Positions 56,508 through 64,000 of a stretch of DNA of 64,000 nt are shown in pieces. Positions within the stretch are counted from its first letter, which is position 1; the number at the start of each line of letters is the position of its first letter. The DNA lies in the NCBI GenBank assembly GCA_902728285.1, contig CACVBU010000738.1, positions 1,837,491 through 1,901,490 of the forward strand, read 5' to 3'. The notes under the pieces were generated by a model that saw only the letters and a list, made by a program, of their open reading frames with translations, ran no database searches and had not been told where the DNA came from. Source of the stretch: Clytia hemisphaerica (Eukaryota > Cnidaria > Hydrozoa > Leptothecata > Clytiidae). The translations under genes and the position numbers were made by a program.

Positions 56508-59245
56508 ATGAAGTTTTTGATCCTACTTTTCTTGGTGACTGTTCTACCATCGAATGTATCGACCACATGTAACGATTTTACTTTGAAACTTAATCTGTTG
56601 AAACAACATGTTGAAATGGTGACTAATTTGTTGACTTTGACCAATCAACGTTTGACAGATATCACTCAACAACTCAAACAAAACCTCACTAAGTCAAATG
56701 AAATATTGAATGAGAAACTAACCAAAACGAATGAAGAGCTTTACCAGAAAATAATACGCAATACACAAACAATCACAGAACAAATCACGAAAGATAATGA
56801 AGAACTAGAACACAAAATCATTGAGAAATTGACCAAGAAAGACCAAAGTTTAACTCAAAAGGTATCACAAATGACTGAAGACGTTCAATCATTAACGCAA
56901 AAAGATAAAACCCAGAACAGTTTTTGCCAAAGTAATTCCCATAGATGTGGCTCTTGTTATTGTATCGAAGATTTGCGGATTCCTGATAAGCATTATTGCG
57001 ATTGTCGTATGAAACCCATTCGTCGTGATTGTAAAGAACATCATTTGCAAGGAGAAAGGATCAATGGTTTATACCGAATCAACCATGACACTGATGGGAA
57101 TGATGTCTCTGTCTATTGTGATCAAACGACTGATGGAGGTATGTAGAATATTTAGACAATTCTTCTATTACCTTCGTTTTCTCCTTGATTTGAGCCTTAT
57201 AAGCGTTATGTTCCTTTTCCTGAGTCCTTGCACAGTTCTCCTTTTTAATTTTTTTTACTCAGGATACCGTCTAGAGCATTGAGTTTAATGCCCGAAGGGC
57301 TAGAGTAGAATCTCTAACCTTTCCCAGGAAAGAAAAAATGAAGCCTCTTATTTCCCATTCAGAACGCGTCGCAATGATGAAAACAGAGTGTGTCTAGTGA
57401 TTCCTTTGTTTTTGAGGACTGCATTTTTTAAATCTAGCGATATATTTTACTTTCAATTCGGCGTTTGTGTAAAAACCACGCGCATGGTTGTATTTCCCAT
57501 TTAGAAGTTTCGAGTCAAGCCCTTGGACTTGGAAGTCAATGGTCTAGAGTCCTTCCTCTGTTAGTTACTAACCCTATACATTACACGTTTTTTATAAGAA
57601 CATGGAAACATTTTTGAAGCCTTCGGATGTCCTTAACTTTTTGAGTTTTAAAGCTTAAAAATGTTCTTAAAATGTTCTTATTTTCACCATTTTTACCCAT
57701 TTTTCCTAAGAATCGGGTGGTTTCGAGTCTGCAAAGCCTTGAAATGTTCTTAACTTGTTTTTAACATTTTGGCCATCGAAGCTTTATGTTCTTATATAGT
57801 TTGTTCTTATATATGAAACAGAAAAAACAAAAACAGTTTGCTCTTATAAAAAACATGCAAGGGAAATATTTAGTGAGCAGCGAAAACCTTAGAAAGCTTG
57901 TCTTTTTTTATAGGTGGCTGGACAGTAATTCAAAGACGTGTTGACGGCACCACCAACTTCTTCCGTAATTGGCAAACCTACAAACAAGGGTTCGGTCAAC
58001 TCCACTATGAACACTGGCTAGGGAACGATAACATACATCTTCTCACCAGACCACGAGACAGTTACTCAGAAATACGATTTGATCTGCAAAGAAAAGATTA
58101 TGGTCGTAGGCAGTATGCAAAGTATTCATTGTTCAGGATTGATAATGAGTTGAACGCGTATAAACTTCATATCAGTGGTTTCTCTGGAAATATTGGACAA
58201 GATAAGATGAATTATCATAATGGAATGAAATGGAGCACACGTGACCGAGATAATGATCTAAGACCAGGTTCGGAAATAATTTTTATTTCAGATAGGTACC
58301 CGACCAGCTGCCAGTTGGGTCTATTACGAAATTCTACAGTAGACTCTTCGCCTATTCGAATCTTTGTATTATTCGAACTGACTCTTATCCCCCCTCAAGG
58401 AAAAACCCTCTCGATGTACTTTCTATAATTTGAATTTCTCTGTAATTCGAACATCTAAGATTCCCCGTTGGAGTTCGAATTAGCGAAAGTCATCTGTATG
58501 TCAGACGGTCGGACGGAAAGATAGGCTTTAGCGATTAAAACGTGTCTTCTTTAAGTGGTGTCAGACCCGTTCTTTGTCTACTACAATGATTGTCAAATCT
58601 AACTTTTGTGGTCTAAAGAGAAATCATGGAAAACATTAGTGTTACATTCATGGTCAAAACCTAATCTTTACGAAGATTTCAAAATTCATTGCTGTATTTC
58701 ACTTCACTATACATGAGATAAACTCTTGTACAGAGATTTGAATGTCTTTTTTTCCTGTTGCAGTTGAATTCTCTATAACTCACACACACACACAAAGTAG
58801 TTAAGGAAATTTTGAGTTATCAAGATTGGTTTATGAGGCATTGTCAAGAAGAAAAGAAGACTTGTTTGAGTTAAGAAGTGTATAGAGGTTTGAGTTATGG
58901 AGACTTCACTGTAATTTATCTCGGAGAATTATTTAGTTTGTAGGTTAAGTATTTACAGTTTTGAGTTATATCTTTAAAAATAGAATGAACCCGTTAATGC
59001 CACTTGCATCATAAAGAAATCGCTCAGGGATTACAGTTTTGAGTCTTGACTTTCCTTCTTACATTGTTATTTCAGCTCATGATTGTGCTTATGATCAGAG
59101 AGGTGCTTGGTGGTATAACGGTTGTGAGACAAGCAATCTGAATGGAATTTATGACTCCTTCAATAAAGAGAAAAATCCCGATGAAGCGTTTGGTTGGAAT
59201 CCCTTCCGTTTGGAATTCTCTGAAATGAAAGTTCGACGGAAGTAA
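56508..59245 (+). CDS. Secreted coiled-coil fibrinogen-related protein (ficolin/tenascin-like), three exons
   Basis: Fibrinogen-related proteins are extracellular and often act as lectin-like recognition or matrix molecules. Exons 56508-57138, 57914-58267 and 59076-59245 join in phase 1 to 384 residues. Residues 1-20 are a signal peptide (MKFLILLFLVTVLPSNVSTT). About 25-130 form an amphipathic coiled coil rich in T, Q, E and K, likely for trimer formation. A short cysteine cluster (FCQSNSHRCGSCYCIED) and a CDCRMKPIRRDCKEH linker precede the fibrinogen-like domain from about residue 173: GLYRINHDTD, VYCDQTTDGGGWTVIQRRVD, YKQGFG, HWLGNDNIHLLT, the calcium-site-like STRDRDND, and CAYDQRGAWWYNGCETSNLN. 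The two usual disulfide-forming cysteines near the C-terminus are present. The ATG follows an in-frame upstream stop region and gives the signal peptide. An AATAAA lies at 59380. It is separate from the TSR gene since it has its own signal peptide. Confidence 0.92.
57582..57859. mobile_element. CACGTTTTTTATAAGAAC-family MITE copy
   Basis: TTACACGTTTTTTATAAGAA on the left and CTCTTATAAAAAACATGCA on the right; interior words GAAGCCTTCGGATGTCCTTA and GCCATCGAAGC. It occupies most of the 3' half of intron 1 of the fibrinogen-related gene. Confidence 0.75.
58337..58496. mobile_element. Tigger/pogo-like MITE with TA flanks
   Basis: CAGTAGACTCTTCGCCTATT at the left, GAATTAGCGAAAGTCATCTG at the right, flanked by TA on both sides. 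In intron 2 of the fibrinogen-related gene. Confidence 0.7.
58761..58911. mobile_element. Tigger/pogo-like MITE with internal CA microsatellite
   Basis: CAGTTGAATTCTCTATAACT on the left and GAGTTATGGAGACTTCACTG on the right, then TA; an ACACACACAC run interrupts the left half. In intron 2 of the fibrinogen-related gene. Confidence 0.6.
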
Positions 59246-59379
59246 TTGCCCGTGTGGTGCTATCCTTGATAAAGACATTGACTACATTTCTACGTTTCCC
59301 TCTAAAAAGGGTACTAATTTTCTTGAGAGTAATTTTTATGTTATGAAATCAGCCTTTCGGGTATTTTAGAAACCAGGAA

Positions 59380-59385
59380 AATAAA
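59380..59385 (+). terminator. Polyadenylation signal AATAAA of the fibrinogen-related gene
   Basis: The hexamer lies 135 bases after the stop codon. Position and sequence fit a cleavage/polyadenylation signal; the cleavage site itself cannot be seen. Confidence 0.6.
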
Positions 59386-59685
59386 ATAGCGGAGAAAAAT
59401 AATATATTGAATTGAATTTTATTGAACTGCGGGTCCATTTGTCAAATAAAAACAAAATGTATCGAAAAAATAGTTTTCAGGTAATATTATATGATGTATG
59501 AATTGGTCTGTAACATACACACCAACTACCAGAAAATGGGAAGCAGTGACAGGACTTGACCATTTGAGGACACCAGCATAGTTTCAAAGCTTTGCTAAAA
59601 TATTTTGTAGAAACTCTAACTTGACATTGCATTGAACTAGCATTTCTACCATCTACCAAGAGTATTTTACAGACCACGTTGTTTC

Positions 59686-59974
59686 CCCGGGGGTGGGGGG
59701 TACTAGGGCAAGATGGGCTACGGGGATGCTCCGCTGGTCAGGGTACCTTTTTAACATCCACGAGTCCCAGGTAGGGTCGCAAAAACACCAAAATAGAAAA
59801 ATCAGTCCCTCGTAGGGTGCCTATTTTTGGAAAATTTGGGGAAAAAGTAGAAAATTTGAGAAAATTTTGGAATTTCAGTCCCATTCAGGGTCACTTTTTT
59901 CGCAAATTTTGAGTCCCACGTAGGGTCCATTTTTCGAACCTCAACGGAGCACCCCTGGTAGTACCCCCCCCGGG
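59686..59974. mobile_element. hAT-like MITE with an 8-bp target duplication
   Basis: GTTGTTTC occurs on both sides (59678-59685 and 59975-59982). The ends CCCGGGGGTGGGGGGTACTA and the inverse of CCCGGGGGGGGTACTACCAG are inverted, and ATGCTCCG and CGGAGCAC pair further in. Eight-base duplications are typical of hAT elements. TAGGGT words repeat inside. No transposase. Confidence 0.8.
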
Positions 59975-59985
59975 GTTGTTTCAAC

Positions 59986-61070
59986 ATAACATGTTAGCTA
60001 AATTTTTGTCAGTAAGTTTACCATTACCTGGTCAGAATTTTAAGTAAAGAATTTAATCCTAAATTGGGCCAATTTTGGCCAGTAGGTAAATTACACATAT
60101 TTGGTGCTGTAGGTTACAAAAACTTACTCTTAGTTCATATGTAAAATTTGAGCAAAAATTATCAAGTGAATAAAAGTCATTTTTTGAAAGTGTCAAAATT
60201 TGATGACGTAGGCAGCTAGCAATGACGTTCGATACTTTCACTTCACAATTTCAGATCTGTGTGATAGCAATAGACTACAGGCCGTTCTATTTAGCAGCGC
60301 GTCCCCATACTTAATAATTTGCAGGAAAAATTTTTTTTGTACTGCCTACATTAGCAAATTACTTATCAATCACTTATTTCTGGCACACAAGTTATTGATC
60401 TTTTTTGTACAGCACATTTTCCAGCCCCCCCCCCTGGGTGGATAATCTTCAATGGTGTATGATCATATTTGATAATGTAAAACTATCTACAATTTCTACT
60501 TTTAAATTTATTTAAAACTATCGATCAATTAGAGAGAACTCAGCGTGATGAAGAGCTTGAAATCAAAGATTAAATCTTTTTATCAATGAAGCCAAAAGCT
60601 GTTAGATCTTAATCTAAGATTGAATGCTAAGATTCTTTCCGTGCCCTGTTTTATGGAATGTTCTTTAACCATACTGCTTTGTTACAGTTTTAATCATTCC
60701 CAGTTGTAGAATTTTTTAATAAGAATAGTGTACTTTGTATTTTGGCAGAAAATTGCCAAAATTGCGGATGATCTGGAGTTTTTACAAAGTCGGCTAAAGA
60801 ATTTCTTCCTGTGTATTTTACCGAACCAGTTCTATAATCGTGATATTATGCTCCACACCCCCACAAAACACATGTACCTTCTAGGTCCCGAAGCATTTAT
60901 TTCCTTATAAAAAGTATAAGCAAATATAAATATCTCAATACCGTTGATTTAAGCCCTTGAAAGCCTTTTATAGATGAGAAACAGTAGTTTAACTGTGTCT
61001 TTAATGTGTTAAATTTATCATTACTCTTGTTTTAAAATCTATATCAATCGTGTTACATAAATATTCCAAA
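59986..61070. other. Intergenic stretch upstream of the methylglyoxal synthase gene
   Basis: AT-rich DNA with only short ORFs. A TTGGCAG acceptor-like site at 60747 followed by KIAKIADDLEFLQSRLKNF could be an exon but has no partner. No promoter element was identified with confidence. Confidence 0.4.
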
Positions 61071-62356
61071 ATGAATGGTATGGAGAGTAGTAATAATGGA
61101 TGCCTAGATAACATCATCGGCACCAGTGATCACGATTTCACTCAAAATGGCGAATATAAAGATTTTGAAAATGCTGTGTCACTTAATGTTCCAACGAGAC
61201 AAAAATCGATCAAAATGGCTCATCGCAAAACGATTGCCTTGATTGCCCATGATAAATATAAACCAAACTTGATCAAATGGTGTCAAAAATGGAAACACAT
61301 TTTGAAAGAATATTATCTTATCGGCACTGGAACAACTTCAAAGAAAATCAACAAAGAGACTGGTTTGGACGTCCAAGGGATGTTAAGTGGACCTGATGGT
61401 GGGGACCAACAAATTGGCGCTCGAATCGCCGAGCACCGTTGTGATTTCTTATGCTTCTTTTGGGACCCGACGTCAGCGGCCCCTCATGACCATGACGTCA
61501 AAGCTTTGTTTCGAATTGCAACGTTATATGACGTCTTGATTGCGACAAATCCGTCGACTGCAGACATGGTGATTTCGAATCCTGTTATGTCGTGCAAGAA
61601 AGAGGGATGATTATTTTTACTTATTTTAAACCTGATTTTCAACTTCTTTTATTCGGAGAGAACCCGATAAGGATGAGATTTTGACTCTAAACTACTTTAT
61701 TAAGGTAGAATTTGTTTATCATTTTATCGAGTTTAAAGAAAATTGTATTAATTGTGAGCATTTTTGTCTACATAAATTTGATTTTCAACTTCTTTTTTTT
61801 GAAATAATCCAATAAGAATGCAAAATTAAATTACATTATGGAGATACTATCGTTTTGTGTAAGATTCCCATTTCCACACTATGATTCTTATCACTTTCCC
61901 AGAATCTTCCCACTTTTTTTTCCGGGAAAACCAGCATGAGATCGAAAAGGGTTTGTTTCTAAAGGTACGAAAAATCTTGTGTTTACTCACGAAACTGCCT
62001 AACTTTCCAAAGCTCATTTTCCAACTACCCGAAGTCCTTTGTTTTTTTCCGCTAGAAAAGTGGAAAAGGAGTCTTAGTGCAGAAATGGGAATCTTATACA
62101 AAACGACGATAGAATCTGTTTATTATTTCATTGAATGAAACTTTGTATTAATTTTGTGGATTTTCATTTTTATAAATTATACCCCGCTTTTTCCTGAACA
62201 CACTGTAGTGAAGCCATTAAATCCTACCTTAGTTGCACGGCCTAGCAAGCTCCGCTGTAGATCTCTCTCTTTATTTTCAGTCTTGCAGCTGAAGCCTACC
62301 TGAAGCCAGTTGCACCACCTCTTGATTTTACTGTGACGGACATTAAACATCGATGA
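61071..62356 (+). CDS. mgsA: Methylglyoxal synthase of bacterial type
   Basis: Methylglyoxal synthase converts dihydroxyacetone phosphate to methylglyoxal and phosphate, a bypass known mainly from bacteria. From the ATG at 61071 the first exon holds every core motif: IAHDKYK (58-64), GTGTTSKKI (85-93, phosphate binding), SGPDGGDQQIGA (106-117, with the general-base aspartate), FFWDP (129-133), PHDHDVKAL (138-146) and ATNPSTAD (158-165). About 50 extra residues precede the enzyme core and have no targeting signal I recognise. Read without splicing, the frame ends at 61610 (179 aa) and lacks the usual C-terminal ~20 residues. A weak donor TC|GTGCAAG at 61592 would join in phase 2 to an exon at 62281-62356 (LAAEAYLKPVAPPLDFTVTD, IKHR, stop), giving 198 aa with a tail of normal length. 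I favour the spliced model slightly. A host-genome location is supported by flanking animal genes and transposons. Confidence 0.88.
62281..62356 (+). CDS. Probable terminal exon of the methylglyoxal synthase gene
   Basis: The acceptor CTCTCTCTTTATTTTCAG leads into LAAEAYLKPVAPPLDFTVTD and IKHR with a stop. The codons read like protein, the phase (2) fits the TC|GT donor at 61592, and the length matches the missing C-terminus. Without cDNA it could instead belong to another transcript. Confidence 0.45.
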
Positions 62357-63562
62357 TTATCTCTTTTGCTTTATCTTTCAGAAAAAAAATAGTTAGATAT
62401 TTTGCATTCGAATGTACTTTCATCAAATGTATGTCTTTGTGAATATCATATGAACCTGAAAATAGTTTTTAACATGTGGAAAATTATCCATAAACAACAT
62501 AAAAACCGGGGGTCTGTCGTGTTTACAAGTGCGTTTCATGAGTGCTAGCAGAATCAGAAAAAGGCAGACTAAGGGACAGGGTTCGAGTTTGGATATGATC
62601 TTATTATGCTGAGATGTTCTGAAGAAAAATTGTATTATACAAAAGAATTCGGGATAGGACTTTGGGATGAAACTAGGAAATAACAACAATGGAATTCCAA
62701 GTACAAAAATTTATTCAATCTAAAAATAATGAAGGAATATATCGAAAATATTACAATACGATGTTGTTGCATTAAAGACAATCTCTCAATCCTGGTCGAA
62801 CAAATCTTCGACGGAGTTTGTTGAAAGTGGTACCCTAATGGTAGCACTACTCGATAGCGGTGTAAATGATCTTCTACCTCGGTTACTTGTGATGATGTAG
62901 CGCCGCCATTTGATATTAAGCTTAGCACAAGTTATCAATTGCTTCTCTGCAGGTACCACTTAAAAGAAACTCCAATCAAAGACGGTGGATATATCTTTGT
63001 ACAGTAGGGTTTATAAAGGTCAGCAATATTGAACCCAAAACTGTAAATCTACAATCAAGTTTTTAGAATTACATAAAAAATTAAAGTTAAATTGATCGAG
63101 GTAATAAAGCCTTGTTAGTACTTACGATTGTCCAATTAAGACAAAGATACGATTATGTATAAAAATGTTAACCCTCGAAGAAAAAGTGCAAATTTCGTGG
63201 ACCGGTTGGCTTTTACCGTGAGCATCTCCAGTTAGCTTTCTCTGACCTGTGAGGACGGACATTAAGAATTTTTATCGAAAATGTTTCAATATGATTTATA
63301 TTCAAAGAGTACATCGAAGATGGACATTGGGAGATCAATTTCCCGAGAGGCAAAGGAGGGGAGGGGTCAAATTCTAGGGGGAGAGGCCAAATTCTAGGGA
63401 GGGGGGTCAAATTCTAGGGGGAGGGGCCAAACTTTTGGGGAACAAATTTCCAAGAACCGTAGAACTCACAATGTGATGCTCACGGTAACTGGCCTTAGCT
63501 AAAAAGTGCAGAAAATATAAAATGAATATTTGGAACAAGCAAACCACTTGAACACTGTAGCT
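62357..63562. other. Intergenic stretch with G-rich repeats
   Basis: No gene recognised. AAATTCTAGGGGGAG-type units are repeated about four times at 63365-63430. TTTTACCGTGAGCATC near 63210 and GATGCTCACGGTAA near 63475 form inverted ends of a ~290-bp element. GTGGTACCCTAATGGTAGC at about 62828 has an inverse counterpart near 49504. Confidence 0.5.
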
Positions 63563-63793
63563 ACTTTAATAGGATAAACTTTCGCGGGGATTAAATTTCG
63601 CGGATTTCGCGGGTCATCCACGAAAATTCGCGAAATTAAGTCCCTATGGAAATTTGGAAGGGCCTAATCCGCGAAATATTTCTAAACAAAACTCAATATA
63701 TGTCAAATAAATACTATTTGAATGGTGGCTAATTGCCACCCAATAGTGCCATCCGCGAAATTAGGTCCCCGCGAAAGTTTATCGCATTAAAGT
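63563..63793. mobile_element. MITE with ACTTTAAT..GATAAACTTTCGCGGGGA ends, next to a stop codon
   Basis: ACTTTAATAGGATAAACTTT, CGCGGGGA on the left and the inverse of ACTTTAATGCGATAAACTTT, CGCGGGGA on the right; AATTTCGCGG and CCGCGAAATT continue the arms. It ends three bases downstream of the minus-strand stop codon of the next gene, so it must form the start of that gene's 3' UTR. Confidence 0.8.
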
Positions 63794-63796
63794 ACT

Positions 63797-64000
63797 CTAC
63801 ATGCGACAACATTTGAAGGATTCAATGCAGTACAAATCATTACAATGACCTTTATACATGCCAGCCATATAGTAACCATAAGTACATCTAGACCAGCCTT
63901 TTTCATCTAACGATCTTCGAACGCTTTGATTATAGCAATGTCCCCAAGACGTATGATGACTTTTTGGTTTGCAACAATGGAACTCTTCAATATTGTGAAG
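63797..64000 (-). CDS. Cysteine-rich probable extracellular protein, C-terminal part (runs off window)
   Basis: The frame is open to the window edge and ends in TAG at 63797-63799. The 67 visible residues contain EEFHCCKPKSHHTSWGHCYN, GWSRCTYGYYMAGMYKGHC, then NDLYCIESFKCCRM. The spacing CC...C...C...C...C...CC resembles cysteine-rich domains seen at the ends of secreted cnidarian proteins, but I cannot name the family. Cysteine density and lack of any nuclear or enzymatic motif suggest an extracellular disulfide-rich fold. The start and any signal peptide lie beyond position 64000. The ORF is too short and too partial to be reported by a simple ORF search with a start codon. Confidence 0.7.
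   Translation of the reverse strand, partial: LHNIEEFHCCKPKSHHTSWGHCYNQSVRRSLDEKGWSRCTYGYYMAGMYKGHCNDLYCIESFKCCRM

Noticed and set aside
23700-59245. One continuous gene joining the TSR array to the fibrinogen-like domain
   Set aside because: The fibrinogen-related protein has its own ATG and signal peptide at 56508, and no in-phase exon links the two.
60728-60910. Short plus-strand ORF with KIAKIADDLEFLQSRL
   Set aside because: An acceptor-like site precedes it, but no donor, partner exon or family could be found, so it is not called as a gene.

Overview
The window is a piece of an AT-rich animal genome, most likely a cnidarian or another early-branching marine invertebrate. The evidence is spliced genes with GT-AG introns, animal gene families (XRCC4, LC3, fibrinogen-related protein), a long array of thrombospondin type-1 repeats (TSRs) in a style I know from cnidarian secreted proteins, a CR1/L2-like LINE and very many short inverted-repeat transposons. 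The species assignment is inference.

Layout. 1-3714: a 5'-truncated LINE on the minus strand, split by a ~1.1 kb insertion full of AGTATACT-type palindromes. 5271-9140: a ~3.9 kb fold-back element with very long inverted arms. 9887-11405 (+): the last three coding exons of an LC3/ATG8 gene that stops directly after the conjugation glycine. 12863-21916 (+): a complete ten-exon XRCC4 gene (340 aa); its intron 7 ends in a 106-bp tandem array that repeats the 3' splice site. 23700-53932 (+): a giant secreted-protein gene with a signal-peptide exon, three exons for a cysteine-rich N-terminal domain, then 40 consecutive phase 1-1 exons that each encode one TSR (about 2,436 aa in all). 56508-59245 (+): a secreted coiled-coil plus fibrinogen-like-domain protein (384 aa). 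61071-62356 (+): a methylglyoxal synthase of bacterial type, probably with one intron. 63797-64000 (-): the C-terminal end of a cysteine-rich, probably extracellular protein that runs off the window.

The TSR gene dominates. Its first 23 repeats are mostly of one type (VDGG...W, CTNPxPAHGGK, CKVKECPG), and many carry the O-fucosylation consensus CxxS/TCG. From repeat 24 on the array changes to VNGNWGxWG... repeats with WxxW C-mannosylation motifs and no O-fucose site. Some exons are almost identical at DNA level although their surrounding introns differ, which suggests gene conversion or very recent exon copying.

The LC3 and XRCC4 genes are collinear neighbours without an evident functional link. 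The TSR protein, the fibrinogen-related protein and the cysteine-rich protein are all predicted extracellular, so the right half of the window looks like a neighbourhood of matrix, recognition or innate-immunity genes, interrupted by a metabolic gene probably acquired from bacteria. Introns and intergenic DNA are dominated by MITE-like elements (Tigger/pogo-like with TA duplications, mariner-like, Mutator-like with a 9-bp duplication, hAT-like with an 8-bp duplication, and several unassigned hairpins), a tRNA-derived SINE and minisatellites. No rRNA gene, convincing tRNA gene or CRISPR array was seen.
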